Shown here piece after piece: positions 1-11,296 of a stretch of 64,000 bases of DNA. The notes under the pieces were generated by a model that was not told the DNA's origin, did no database searches, and saw nothing but the letters and a program-made list of their open reading frames with translations. Source of the stretch: Eurosta solidaginis (Eukaryota; Arthropoda; Insecta; Diptera; Tephritidae); the NCBI RefSeq assembly GCF_040869045.1, contig NW_027136915.1:248001-312000 (forward strand), given 5' to 3'. The position numbers and the translations under genes are program-made. Within the stretch, counting starts at the first letter, position 1. The number at the start of each line of letters is the position of its first letter.

Positions 1-287
1 TGACTTTAAAATTTTATAAACACACGTTCGAGATTTGAAATTTATTTCCTTTTTCTAACGTAAAATTCAAAGCTATATTTCTAAACGTATGGTAAAAACT
101 ACAGCGATCGTATTAGAAATCAAAGGCAGTTCCATTGTAACTTTTACCAAGTAGTCACATGCACAGTTCTCGACTCAGTTTCAAAAACACCTTAAATTAT
201 TTAATTCAAATTTTAAAGTGAGATAATCCTTGCCAATTTATGTATACAGAATATATATGGCGTTTTTGTTGTTATTAAAACAATAGT
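1..287 (+). repeat. Duplicated noncoding segment, copy A
   Basis: This AT-rich stretch is repeated at 5876-6163 with about 95% identity, beginning at the same bases (TGACTTTAAAATTT). The window starts at or inside the repeat, so the true left end is not visible. No coding potential is seen. It marks the left edge of a larger tandem duplication that also involves the CLASRP-like exon and the BEL fragment. Confidence 0.9.
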
Positions 288-1948
288 TTTATTTATATTA
301 AAGCTTTTATCATTTTTTTTTTTAACTTTGAAAAAACTCCGAACGCCATTCCTTCATTATATGACATTCGACTGCCTAGTCCACTGCCTTCCACTCTATT
401 CGCAACATAACCTCTACTTAAGCTGCCAAACTATATAGTAAACAATGGGCAGTTCTGTATGATAGACAACCCTCTAAATTATGCATGCAGAACTTGTCAG
501 AATAACAGAAAACGTCAACGGGATGAGAACACCTGAATATTAATTCCATCATGGCGTCTATCCATGATTCAATTACTAGATTTTTGTTCTCCAATTATGA
601 GAGAGTTTTGACACTCCCAAATTGAAAAATCTGGACGGGTTGGTTTTACGAAGTAAGGAAAACGGGGAATAATTCAATCCCCTTCAGTGAAATTGTAGTA
701 GACAAGTATCTTTGGTAGTATATTAGTAGTGATAATAAATTTGTAAATGCCAAAAGTTTTTGGGGAAATAATTAATAATAATTAATAATTAATTTTCGTG
801 ACAAATCCTGAATTGGGAAAATTTTGAAAAATATTTTGAGATAGCATGATTTTGAACAAGCAGCCGACTACTCAGCAGCCGCAATGAACTGACAAAAACA
901 AAAATAAAAGAAAATGGCTTATTGTCTTAGAACTTTATACCTACCTTGACTTTGACAGAAGAGTTAAGCTTTTGTTCGGTCCTGCTACACAGGGAGTATT
1001 CACCTTTTTATTCTGAAATTTCGGAAAGCTCTTTTCCGTTAAGTATTCATGGAAGCGTTCCGGATAAAGCGTTAATTTAGAATATTCGTAATACGTTCAT
1101 TTGATACTACTTCACGAGGTCGAGTATGCATAATATTCCAAATATAAGCCGATTCTCCAAATTCTAAAATGGATACGAATGTTCCAAACATACGGAATTA
1201 ATAGAACAGAAGGTCGACTTTTAATACGCGCCCAAAAATATCTAGAGAAGTGTCAAAAGAGGCGTATTGACCTCGATAACAATAATTCGAAGGCGGTAAT
1301 CAAAATTTTAGCTCGTTAAAAAAATATTGACGAAAAACCGAAAAATGTCCCCGGGTTGCATTTGCGGCCTCGCGTCGGTTGGGTGGGCTTTGGAGGGTAT
1401 TAATCCGTTGCGTATTATTATTATTTCGATGCACACTCAGATAAAAACACTTTAGAGGCTTAACTACAAGAAATACGGTTGTATCTGAAATTTTCTTCCC
1501 ATAAGCTTTAAATTCCCCTTTTAAGATTGCGGGATAAAAGCCGAAGAATTAATTTAAATTGTATTTTGACCTTGTGACCCACAATGACACTGTCAAGGCC
1601 ACCAATCATTCCTTATGAATCTAAAAAATCTGTATGTGATGCAATGAATTCCTATGCAGTGATTTTTTTAAACATACTCCTTTTGTGTGAATGAAGAATT
1701 ACATACAAACTGGTTTATCTGAACATAAGCATAGAGATACAATACTTGTTTTAGTAGTTATTAACATTTCAATGAACTTTATTATGAAGCAACGTTTTCC
1801 ATTTTATTATTCTGTTTATTGTCTTTTTAAATAGTTCAACCCTTATGATTACATTCATAAATATAAAGAGAAAACAAATTAACAAAAGAAATCGAGACAA
1901 TTACTACCCATCGAAGCTGTGCTGTCTTCTTCTCAGTATGCCTAGTCT
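288..1948. other. Noncoding, AT-rich; no gene seen
   Basis: No coherent reading frame is present on either strand. There is a short TTAATAATAATT-type repeat near 770-795. The last part lies just 3' of the CLASRP-like gene on the minus strand and could be its 3' UTR or flanking DNA. I see no mobile-element domain here. Confidence 0.6.
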
Positions 1949-3881
1949 CTAGTAATCAACGAGTTTCTTTAGCTTTGGTGGTGCAGATATTACAATGCGA
2001 TTTCGATTCGTATTATTACCAGTGCTAACGCTACTACTGTCAGTAGCAGCTTCATGTCTATTGTTGCCAGTTGCATCAAGTTGATGCCGCTCCTTGCCTC
2101 TATCTCTGTCCCTTTCCCTATCACGATCACGTTCCCGTTCGCGCTCCCTGTTCCTATCTCTCTCCCTGTCTCTATCGTGGCTCATTTCTTGAACGTGACC
2201 GTCTACTACGGTCCCGATCCCTATCACGATCGCGCTCCCTCTCTCTATCACGATCCCTCTCCCGTTCACGTTCTTCGTAACGTTGTGTGCGTTGTTGACG
2301 TGATGCACGCTCGCGACTCGTGTCACGATGCCAACGGGAACGTGATGCACTTCGACGCTGGCATCTAGAAGCGCTTCGACGACCACGCGAACGTGAGCGT
2401 CGTTCACCAGCCGCCGCCGCAGACCATTACGTTTGATTATAGGATTGACTGCGACTGCGTGAACGATGGGTGCGATCATGGCTTCTACTTCGTTTTTCTG
2501 ACCTATGCCGATGAGAATGTTGATGATGTTTTGCCGTTGCTTCTGTTGATTGCTGCTTATCTAACAGCTGTTGTTCACTAGAACCAGTTTGTGTTGGGTT
2601 ACTTTTTCTGTGGGATTCTTTTCCGTTGCTGTAACCATTGTTGTTGTACCGCTACTACTCGCCGATCTGCTGCGCCTTTGCGATGGTTGATTTGATTTAT
2701 TTGATTTTGCTCCTCCTGAAGCATCACTGTCCGAATACTTTTCGCTTGTCGGTGTACCATAACGATGGCGCAGTTCCGTTGCCTTCGTCTAAGTTTCAGT
2801 GCCATTTCCCGCATTTCATCCTCACGTTCCTGTTGCAATTGGCGTTCACGTTGCCATTTCTCGATTTCAGCACGTTTGTCTGCTTTGTATTGCTTGTTTA
2901 GTAAATTTTGCATTTTCCGTTTCAGCCTTTCGCGTAAATTCAAACGAGCGCTGCCTTGAGGCGTTGATAATGATGAGGATGACGTTGACTTTGGTTTCTG
3001 TAGCATTAGAAAAACTTGGATTGGTTTTCGCCAGAGCTGTTGTGCTATATTTGCCTGTTTGTTTACCAGTAATTGACATCGATGATGATGGCAAAGGGTT
3101 GGAGCGTTCAGAGGTAGTGTCCACATCCATACGTTCTTCACTGTCATTTCCATCACCAGCATCAGACGCTTTCTGTTTTGATATATCTTTATTGTCGGCA
3201 TTGGTATCAGATTCAGAACCGCTGTTAGAGCTTGAAGAATCATTACCCCTTTTTCGACCGTAGTAACGTTTTAGTGGCGGCGGTGGTGGTTCAACCACTT
3301 GTGGTAATATGTTCGTTACATTCGTACTACCAGTTGCGCCAATACCTTGTAAGGATGTTGATGTCAAAACCGATTGTGGATGCGGTGGTGCTGCCTTGGC
3401 CGCAACCGCTGTTGTCATGCCTGCAATTCGCGTTGATAGTGGATAGCTAATCATAGACGGTGCTGTAGTAGTAGTAGAAGTTATAACGACACTTGGAGCG
3501 CAAACCGGCAGAGCGCTAATAGGGGCTGCTTTGGTTTTTTCGTCTATTGTTGTAGCACCGGTTTCAAGTGTTGTAGCACGAGTTTTCGTTCGCGATCTTG
3601 AACGCGTGTGTGTACGGCGGTGATGTTGATCTACAGGCGATTTACGTTGCTTATAATCCAGTTTACGTTGTTGATCGGAATACCTGCTGCTGCTAGAAAC
3701 TGAGCGAGAGCTACGCCGTCTCGACCGATGTGATGAACTGCTTGTTGAGCGATAACGTCTTTTACGGGATACATCATGTCTACTACCACGTGACCGTGAT
3801 CTAGACCGTGAACCAGATATGGTGCTTGAGTGTCTGGAGCGCCGTTTTCTTCTTGAACGTGCATATGAACTAGAGCGCATC
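1949..3881 (-). pseudogene. CLASRP-like: CLASRP-like SR-related splicing protein, C-terminal part, decayed
   Basis: The minus strand encodes an Arg/Ser-rich protein. Order: an RS-rich start (3881-3640), a Ser/Thr/Pro-rich linker, then a conserved charged helix at about 2960-2800 with NLLNKQYKADKRAEIEKW and EREDEMREMALKL, and a long RS/RD/RE tail ending KLKKLVDY at 1949. The helix matches the C-terminal block of CLASRP (CLK4-associating SR protein), which regulates alternative splicing in the nucleus. A 3' splice acceptor (TTTTGTTTTAG) sits just before 3881, so this is an internal-to-last exon; the N-terminal exons are absent. The frame is broken near 3000, 2785, 2605 and 2185, and a TAA at 2427-2429 interrupts the RS region. 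These lesions make it a pseudogene unless several are sequencing errors. Confidence 0.8.
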
Positions 3882-3904
3882 CTAAAACAAAAACGGTATG
3901 CCAC

Positions 3905-4795
3905 GAAAAATCGTGCATAATCTCAGCCGATGAGATTAAGGCAACGACTCAAGCACTAAGAAAACCACTCAGAAAACATCCTGCGGTACAGAATACTTGC
4001 AATTAAAAATAGGGAACCTATTGATCGGAAGGGTGAAATCCTGTCACTCAACCCATACATCGACAAAGATGATATTATCGGAACAGGGGGGCGTCTAGGG
4101 GCTTCAAAAGACATGTCGTACAACGAGCGTCATCCGATCATCTTGCCTTACAATTGCAGGCTGTCTTGCGTTGCAGTCATGATGTTTCCCTTCATGGCGA
4201 GAATCAGCTCATGCTCCGCCTTATTCGAACCCAGTATTAGATTCCGAATATCAAGACAATGATCAGAGCCATCATCCACAATTGCAAAACTTGCATTATT
4301 CACAGGAAGCAGACGCAGTCCCAACTTATGGGCACCCTTCCCTGAGAACATACTACTTTTACCCGAGCGTTCACTAATACCGGGGTAGATTTCGAGGGCC
4401 TTTCGACACCAAAAGCTACCACGGTAGGGGATGTCGACTGTCCAAAGGCTACGTATGCCTCTTTGTCTGCTTCTCCACTAAGGCCATCCACTTAGAAGCC
4501 ACTAGTGATCTTAGTACTCCATACTTTCTCGCAGCCTTTGCGCGTTTTATCGCGAGAAGGGGATGTCCGAAAAACATCTACTCCGACAATGGTACGAACT
4601 TTGTCGGAGCTTCCAGATCTCTACGATCGAAATTCAAAGGCTTCCTGGCAGAAAGCGGAGACAAAAGAGTCTCCAGGTATAGCCATCAAGCATTAACTTG
4701 GCATTTTATTCCCGCCGGCGCTCCACATATGGGCGGCCTGTGGGAAGCGGGAGTGAAGAGCTTCAAAAGCCACTTCAAAAAGGTCGCTTCTTCAT
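3905..4795 (+). mobile_element. BEL/Pao pol fragment (RNase H end to integrase), broken
   Basis: Plus-strand translation in shifting frames matches the BEL pol at 52,670-53,560: a DEIKATT motif near 3924, the GGRLGASKD region near 4090, the DNGTNF integrase motif near 4590 and GGLWEAGVKSFKSHF near 4740. The copy has internal stops and small deletions. Its left edge abuts the intron upstream of the CLASRP-like exon with no LTR, and its right edge (GGTCGCTTCT) abuts the unknown gene at 4796, so both ends are rearrangement breakpoints. The same left junction recurs at about 6603. Confidence 0.88.
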
Positions 4796-5574
4796 GAATG
4801 AATGTTGCCTTTTGTTTGGGTTTAAATTTGATCTCACCAATTTCACGTACAATCGGCTTAATATGCGTACAAATTTTTGGTCGTTGATTAAGTTCCATTG
4901 CAGCTTTCGATTTTTTATAATTCAAAATATTCATAGCATTTTGACGTTGTGCGTAGAATAAATCATCATAGGGATTAACTTTTTTATCTGTTGTAACTGT
5001 ATCAGTTCCAGCAATGCTCATTGTTTTGGAAGTATCACCAACAACTTTGACCTCACCACCATCACCATTACCTGCACTTTTATTGGCATCATCTATAACC
5101 ATTCTTTGCACTACATTACGTAATTCCTCGCGTATCACTTCTGTATTAATTTTAAATTTCCTAGCTTGCAAATGACGCAATTTTGGTACCGTTTGTAGTA
5201 CCGTTGAAATACGTTCCTCCAAATTGTTGATACGTTGCTCTAATATTTGAAAATTCTCAACAATTAATTTATTCTTATTTGTTTCATTTAACATTTCCAG
5301 TTACTTCGATCTCTTGATTGTCGTCATCGTCGTCGTCCGGCAAGGATTCTGCACTGGTTGTTGAGCTCTTACCATTATCGATATGTGATTTTTCTTTTAA
5401 GCAACGTTCGATTAAAGCATCGATCTCTTCTTTGCGTATAAATTGATCGGTAACGCATAAATATTTTAAAATATTTTGAACTTCTTCGCGCACCAAACTT
5501 GTTATTGAGTAATTATTGTAGAAGTTCTTTTCCGATAGGCTTGTGCTCGAGTGTGGGCCATTAAAATCCATCAT
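4796..5574 (-). pseudogene. Unknown coiled-coil protein, truncated and frameshifted
   Basis: Reading starts with an ATG at 5574 (MMDFNGPHSS). The first 90 residues end in an acidic run (DDDDDDNQE). A second frame beginning near 5292 continues with a predicted coiled coil (QILEQRINNLEERISTVL) and a basic tail (KFKPKQK). The two frames probably belong to one gene separated by a 1-bp deletion in an A run near 5290. The 3' end is cut at 4796 by the BEL fragment. I do not recognise the family; helical coiled-coil content suggests a structural or complex subunit, but no function is assigned. Confidence 0.5.
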
Positions 5575-5875
5575 TGTTTTAAAGTTTGTTGTGTCAATGG
5601 TGTCAAACGTAATTGAATATTTCTTGGCGTACGATGATCGTTCGCTAAGCTAATTAAAGATCCTGCGTAGTTTAGCTCTATTTGTTGTTGCTGTTGCTTG
5701 GGTAGCTTTTGCTTTGCAGAATGGAAATCCCTTTCCATATACTAAATAATTCGCACGTTAATCTCGCTTTTATTGTTTGTCGTCCTTTTTGTTAATATAA
5801 TTAATTGATTTTTTTTCCTAGATTTTTAAATTTTTGTCACACTTTAAATTTAGCTTGTCAAACTTTGATGACAAA
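5575..5875. other. Noncoding; upstream of the unknown gene
   Basis: No coding region is seen. On the minus strand this is the sequence directly upstream of the ATG at 5574 and may hold its 5' UTR or promoter, but no core promoter motif is convincing. Confidence 0.5.
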
Positions 5876-6163
5876 TGACTTTAAAATTTTATAAACACAC
5901 GTTCGAGATTTCAAATTTATTTCCTTTTTCTATCGTAAAATTCAAAGCTATATTTCTAAACGTATGGTAAAAACTACTACGATCGTAGTAGAAATCAAAA
6001 GCAGTTCCATTGTGAATTTTACCAAGTAGTCACACGCACAGTTCTCGACTCAGTTTCAAAAACAACTTTAGATTATTTAATTCAAATTTTAAAGTGAGAT
6101 AATCCTTGCCAATTTATGTATACAGAATATATATGGCGTTTTTGTTGTTATTAAAACAATAGA
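5876..6163 (+). repeat. Duplicated noncoding segment, copy A'
   Basis: Second copy of the segment at 1-287. Unlike copy A it does not continue into noncoding DNA but jumps at ATAG (6160-6163) directly into sequence matching position 3458 inside the CLASRP-like exon. The four bases ATAG are present at both parental break positions, so the join looks like a deletion at microhomology. Confidence 0.9.
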
Positions 6164-6587
6164 CGGTGCTGTAGTAGTAGTAGAAGTTATAACGACACTT
6201 GGAGCGCAAACCGGCAGAGCGCTAATAGGGGCTGCTTTAATTCTTTCGTTTATTGTTGTAGCACCGCTTTTAAGTGTTTTAGCACGAGTTTTCGTTCGCG
6301 ATCTTGAACGCGTGTGTGTACGGCGGTGATGTTGATCTACAGGCGATTTACGTTGCTTAGAATCCAGTTTACGTTGTTGATCGGAATACCTGTTGCTGCT
6401 AGAAACTGAGCGAGGGCTACGCCGTCTCGACCGATGTGATGAACTGCTTGTTGAGCGATAACGTCTTTTACGGGATACATCATGTCTACTACCACGTGAC
6501 CGTGATCTAGACCGTGAACCAGATATGGTGCTTGAGCGTCTGGAGCGCCGTTTTCTTCTTGAACGTGCATATGAACTAGAGCGCATC
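6160..6587 (-). pseudogene. CLASRP-like: CLASRP-like exon, second partial copy
   Basis: This is a near-identical copy of 3458-3881: the same MRSSSYARSRRKRR start after the splice acceptor, the same RS repeats, and the same Thr-rich end where the exon is cut by the deletion joining it to segment A'. Scattered substitutions separate it from the first copy (for example RHSS to RRSS). The remaining two thirds of the exon, including the conserved helix, are missing, so it cannot encode a working CLASRP C-terminus. Confidence 0.88.
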
Positions 6588-6602
6588 CTAAAACAAAAAC
6601 GG

Positions 6603-7860
6603 TATGCCACAAAAAGTCGTGCATAATCTCAGCCGATGAGATTAAGGCAGCGATCTCTTGCCTCTTTGTCTGCTTCTCCACTAAGGCCATCCACTTAGAA
6701 GCCACTAGTGACCTTAGTACTCCATGCTTTCTCGCAGCCTTTGCGCGTTTTATCGCGAGAAGGGGATGTCCGAAAAACATCTACTCCGACAATGGTACGA
6801 ACTTTGTCGGAGCTTCCAGATCTCTACGATCGGAATTCAAAGGCTTCCTGGCAGAAAGCCGAGACAAAACAGTCTCCAGGTATAGCCATCAAGCATTAAC
6901 TTGGCATTTTATTCCCGCCGGCGCTCCACATATGGGCGGCCTGTGGGAAGCGGGAGTGAAGAGCTTCAAAAGCCACTTCGAAAAGGTCGCTTCTCTACAT
7001 AAATATACCATGGAGGAGTTCCAAACCCTTTTGTGCCGGATCGAGGCATGCCTAAATTCACGGCCTCTCATCCCTGCATCCAATGACCCAACGGACCTGG
7101 AGCCACTAACCCCAGGACATTTCTTAACTGGCAGCCATCTTCTGGTGCCACCAGAACCAGTTGCGAACGAAATTCCTGCCTCCATGATAAATAGATGGCA
7201 GAAGCTCAAGGCCCTCCATCAAACCTTCTGGCGGCTATGGAAAACCGAATATTTAACCGAACTTCAAAAACGAGTGAAGTGGAAGAATCCCAAAGAAAAT
7301 ATAAAAGTGGGAGACCTCGCTGTCCTCAAAGAGGACAACTTATCTCCCAACGAGTTGAAGCTAGGTAGAGTCGTCAACGTACACCCCGGCGAAGATAACC
7401 GAGTACGTGTTGTCGACCTCAGAACCGAGAAGGGTCAAGTCAGACGACCTTTGGTCAAACTGATCCTTCTTCCTACGGAGATAGATTGTGAGAGGACCAC
7501 GAGATCCTCTTAACAATCCTTCCGTTCCTCATTTCAGAAACATCAACCCCAGCTCTCGTTCACCCGGAACGAGGACAACCAACAACACAACCGCAGATCC
7601 GTTATCTGCCTTTATCTGAATTCGGCCCATTCTATTTTTTAATTTCCAAAACTAATGCATTCGGCCCATTAAATTTTTTTAATTTTCCAAAAAAGATACC
7701 ATCCCACAATTCACTCGCTCACCCCGAGCGAGGACACCAGAACCCTAACACAGACCCACGATCTGCCACAGAACGCAAATGGACGAGGCCAGCCGCACCG
7801 AAGCGGGGTTAGCACTCAGGATTCCAATATTATTCCTAACAAACACAGTAAACGTAATGT
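6603..7860 (+). mobile_element. BEL/Pao element 3' part: integrase C-terminus and 3' region
   Basis: It begins with the same CLASRP-intron/BEL junction as 3905 (AATCTCAGCCGATGAG), then lacks about 510 bp (the DEIKA motif joins sequence equivalent to 4455). From 6932 to 7516 an open frame covers the integrase C-terminal half: GGLWEAGVKSFK (third catalytic acidic residue), FQTLLCRIEACLNSRP, LEPLTPGHFLTGSHLL, and the terminal GDLAVLKEDNLSP domain, ending LPTEIDCERTTRSS and a stop. This is the BEL integrase end, used to insert cDNA into host DNA. A 3' region with small hairpins follows to about 7800. No LTR is recognised. Confidence 0.88.
7555..7732. repeat. Short hairpins in BEL 3' region
   Basis: Three perfect small inverted repeats: CTCGTTC/GAACGAG at 7555-7573, GCAGAT/ATCTGC at 7593-7609 and CTCGCTC/GAGCGAG at 7714-7732, each with a 5-nt loop. 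The first and third belong to one family and differ by a paired T-to-C and A-to-G change that preserves the stem. The same families recur at 54,210-54,497. Confidence 0.85.
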
Positions 7861-9084
7861 AAGTCTGTAATAAGGTTTTCTCAAACAAACATTAAGCTTA
7901 CAAAACGTTGGTGGGTCGCAAATTGTGTAAAATTAAGCTGAAGTAATCGACACGGCTCGTCACTTCAAGCTGATGAATGAAAGCTTTTAAAAATCTTCTA
8001 AAGAAAAGCGTGTTATAAATGGCCTCCCAAAACCCCTTATAAATAACAAGATATCTCGATTATCCAATAGATAGATTACCAAAAATGTTTTCTAACATTT
8101 CTCCAATTAAGGTGCATTTCAATTTAAGCAAAAAAAGAAAAAAAAATTTAAAAAAATTGATCCGAGACCCTCTTCAGTTATTTGTCATCGGTTAGAAAAT
8201 TGACCAAAATTGATCGTGACTTCAAACTTTTTAAATGGAGTTCTTGAGGATATTCTGAGTATGAAGCATGCGAATGTGATGTTTTTTTGGAGTATTTTTA
8301 TATAAAATTTACAAAAGATAGTTTTTGGAAAACATTAAAGGATTATCGAAACCAACTACGAAATTCCGAAGTTGTAGGTAGCCTACCAGCGATCTAACTG
8401 TCTCGAAAAAAAACCAAAGACTTGTCTACTTTCTACATGTAAATTATTGTCAAATTTCAGTAACTTTCAAAACCACATTAATTTAAAATGATCGTCAAAT
8501 TGTTTTTAAATATAACAACAGCTTTTCAAATTGAATACGAGAAATTTTCGACGCCGAAAACCGAGACATGGCTGACAGCGAATTTACAACTCAAATTTTA
8601 AAGGTACACTGTCAAATGTAATAGGACGTTTTTTAATGGAGAGATAAGTTTTTTTTTCACATAAGAAAAAAAAGGCGACATTTTTTTTTTGCCATCACTT
8701 AAACATCTCTCATACAATCTTGCTCCCTTGCTTTAAAAGTTCTGAATTTCGAACGTTCAGCTTTACAAGAACTGCGACAATTACATTTTTGGAATTAGTT
8801 TACGAACTGCATATACAACTTCCTTCGAGCTTGTTATTCAAATCGTTTTTATTAAGCACCTTTCATGCGGAGTACGGCAACTCCTGCAATGAACAATTTT
8901 CAATGCTAACAACAACATATGTACAAAAGCTTTTATTTTCATTAACACATCCTCTGCAATTGCCATTAATGCAGTGTATGACCAACACACTTAGATTAAA
9001 AAAAAAAACCAAAAACAAAAAACGACAAATTGTACATTCATTCAACCACTTGCGCGCTCCTACAATAAAACAAATTTGGCTCTA
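7861..9084. other. Noncoding; no recognisable feature
   Basis: AT-rich with A/T homopolymers (8130-8160, 8650-8690). An open frame exists at 8720-9190 on the plus strand, but it has no conserved motif and overlaps the cindr-like region antisense, so it is not called. The stretch nearest 9084 may be intron flanking the cindr-like exon. Confidence 0.55.
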
Positions 9085-9582
9085 CATACGATCTATCAAA
9101 TTGATGAAATTATCTGGAAAATACCAACTCTGTCATGTAATTCACCCTTCCACCAGCCCTTATTCGGCAATTCCATGCTTATACTCGTGATGACTTTCCC
9201 CACTTTCGATTCGAATTCGTCATCGTTTTGTGGCGCATATGGATATTCGACGCGACAATATTCACGCTGCCGTTTCGGTGGCAACGATGGCGCACCATCA
9301 TCTACCCATGTTGTATGATTGATTGTGCTTGCCGCGGCAATGGAGCTACTACTAATGCTGCTGTTATGCAACAAACCCTCTTTGGAATTATGAAAACTTA
9401 AACGATAAATTTTTGTTGTTGAACTAGTGCTGCTGCACGCTGCGGCATCTAAGTTACCCGATGATGTGGTTGTGCTGGTACTACTGGCGACATCACTTGA
9501 CTTATCCATCAATGCAGAGGCTGCAGCAGTGGTAGTAGCTGTTTTTTTTTTGATGTTGTTATTGTGATATTTCTTGTTGAGG
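9085..9582 (-). pseudogene. cindr: cindr (CIN85/CD2AP)-like SH3 exon, frameshifted
   Basis: The minus strand encodes a Ser/Thr-rich lead followed by an SH3 domain: YCRVEYPYAPQNDDEFE, VGKVITSISMELPNKGWWKGEL and RVGIF. The ALYDY-like YPYAPQNDDE, the WW pair and the end of the domain fit SH3 domains of the CIN85/CD2AP/Cindr adaptor family, which link receptor endocytosis and the actin cortex. After GIF one base is missing relative to the expected PDNF motif; the bases for DNF-INL follow in the +1 frame and a stop comes soon after. Only one SH3 of the multi-SH3 protein is present. It is a fragment; assignment to cindr rather than another SH3 adaptor is good but not certain. Confidence 0.72.
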
Positions 9583-10073
9583 TGTTAGGACCGGCTGATG
9601 GTCTTTTGCCAGCTCAAATTGGTGATGGTTCGATAACAGTAACCAAAATTTGAAGGAGAGACACCGATTCTATGTTTTAAAAGCACACGCTACCAACCTC
9701 CCTCGATCTAAATAGCAAATAGGAAAATAAAATTAGAATGAAAGCATATGTGAAAATATTGAGGACTGTAGCAAGAATGATAATTTCAAACTATATAACT
9801 CGAAGCATTTTGTAAAAACTATAATTTATCACTGATTTCAAATACTATTCCAAATTCAAACAATTTGGCAGCTTCGAACAATTTTCGAAGCTAAACCCTT
9901 CTAATATTTTATTTGAACACACAAGGGGATTTATTTACGTAATTCAATATGGTTAAGCCCAATTGGAACTCGTTACAATTTCTTCAATTTTTTTTGAAAA
10001 TCCACTTCGAATGATTTTTAGAACTTGAATTATCTTCCAAATTCAAAATATCCCTACCGTTTTATAACAGCGA
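9583..10073. other. Noncoding; no feature
   Basis: AT-rich spacer between the cindr-like and kinesin-like fragments. No frame with conserved residues was found on either strand. Confidence 0.5.
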
Positions 10074-10900
10074 TTACTTTCGAAATTCGAAACCTTTGAA
10101 GCTAGATTTATTTGACTCGCATATTCGGTAATTCTCGAAAAATTTACAGAACTTAATTATCTTGAAATCCGAATGAAACTCTTTGCCTTTTTCTTTGTCT
10201 GATTCTAATTCATTCACATGCGCAGTATGACGCACACTTTGCCGCATTTTATTATCCAACTGTCTAATTGATTTTCTTCTACTTGATAATTCGGATAAGG
10301 ATTCGCTTGATATTTCCATTCCTTCAGTCATTACCGAAAGTCGGCTGTAACGACGTAAAGCCTTATCCGGTTTGCAATTAATATCTATAAGCGAACCGTG
10401 CTGCAGGCGGTGAGATATACGGCGTGAGCGGCGCTTTTGATTTTTAGTGCGCTTTGACTCTTCTAACTCATCGGAAGCTATTCCCATAGTCGACTCAGCA
10501 CTAACTCATTCTCTATTAGGCACAGCCGGTACTTTGAAGACTGGACTACTTGTGACGAACAGTTGACATTTTAGATTTGTTTCTAAGATCGATGATCCCA
10601 GTATTGGTGAATCATTTATTTTCTCCAAGGGTGTGCTCTTGGATCGGCATTCTTACTCAATACCTCTTGTATAATACTCCTGTCTCAGCGCTAAGGGTTA
10701 TGAGGTTACATTATTATTTGCTGCCATTGGTGTAGAGCACGGCGTGTTTTCTGTCATTATAGTTCGCTGTCGAAAAATTTTTTACTTAGATCTTTTAAAG
10801 TCTCCATGAGCTGAGACATTTTTTTCTCCATAACATTTTCAATTGCTACCATACACTTCCGCACAACTGGACTACAACTCATAAATGCACTTGAGTTGTT
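10074..10900 (-). pseudogene. nod-like: nod-like kinesin, tail region, with stops
   Basis: Minus-strand frames give a coherent but interrupted protein: VVRKCMVAIENVMEKKMSQL near 10,860-10,800, then stops, then LKCQLFVTSSPVFKVP near 10,565, a stop, and a basic region (MGIASDELEESKRTKN, RRSRRIS, RRYSRLS, RRKSIRQ) to about 10,190. The CQLF block and clustered RR(x)SxR motifs resemble the DNA-binding tail of Drosophila nod, a chromokinesin that pushes chromosomes away from the spindle poles in female meiosis. At least four in-frame stops (for example between 10,770 and 10,660) show it is dead. It lies just downstream of the motor fragment on the same strand. Confidence 0.6.
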
Positions 10901-10949
10901 CCGTCATTCCCAAATATTGTTAATGACGATACATGTATACTTAAAATTG

Positions 10950-11296
10950 ACACTCAGTGAATCAAAAACCTTTTCATTATAAATTTCAATAAACGAGGCA
11001 TATATTCTAACCGGATTCGCTGTATTAGTTTCGGCGTTCGGGTCTGAGCTAAGTATTTCACTGAAACATCGTGGTATAATTCCTACATTCCTACCTTCAG
11101 GGCAATTCGAATTTAGTTCCACTGAATACGATTTCCCAGTTCCTGTTTGCCCATAAGCCAAAGCTGTGCAGTTGTATCCTTGCTTTACCTTGCCAACAAG
11201 GGGGCGGACATCCAAGAACAACTGCTCCTGAGTAGCCGTTGGTTTCAACACCTTATCAAAAGTAAATGGCCTACCGTCGACAACTAATCCCATCAA
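10950..11296 (-). pseudogene. nod-like: nod-like kinesin motor domain, N-terminal half only
   Basis: The frame reads VVDGRPFTFDKVL, TQEQLFLDVRPLV, then the P-loop GYNCTALAYGQTGTGKSYS, GIIPRCFSEIL and YASFIEIYNEKVFDSL. The P-loop (GQTGTGKS) binds ATP, and the CTALAYGQTGTGKSYS wording is characteristic of nod-type kinesins. Switch I, switch II (DLAGSE) and the rest of the motor are missing: the sequence runs into tail-like sequence within about 60 bp, so roughly 200 residues were deleted. It is in the same frame as the SRA1-like exon upstream, separated only by a TAA at 11,297-11,299. Confidence 0.75.

Noticed and set aside
2054..2368. Plus-strand frames rich in Pro/Ser/Val at 2054-2901
   Set aside because: They are complementary to the RS/RD repeats and helix of the CLASRP-like gene; repeats of Arg/Asp codons read open on the opposite strand.
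4148..4491. Minus-strand frames inside the BEL fragments
   Set aside because: They are antisense to recognisable integrase codons.
7514..7860. BEL 3' LTR next to the 6603-7516 integrase
   Set aside because: No TG...CA bounded segment or partner LTR could be identified; only the 3' UTR hairpins match the other BEL.
8720..9190. 156-codon plus-strand frame as a gene
   Set aside because: No motif, poly-Lys from an A run, and its end is antisense to the SH3 exon.
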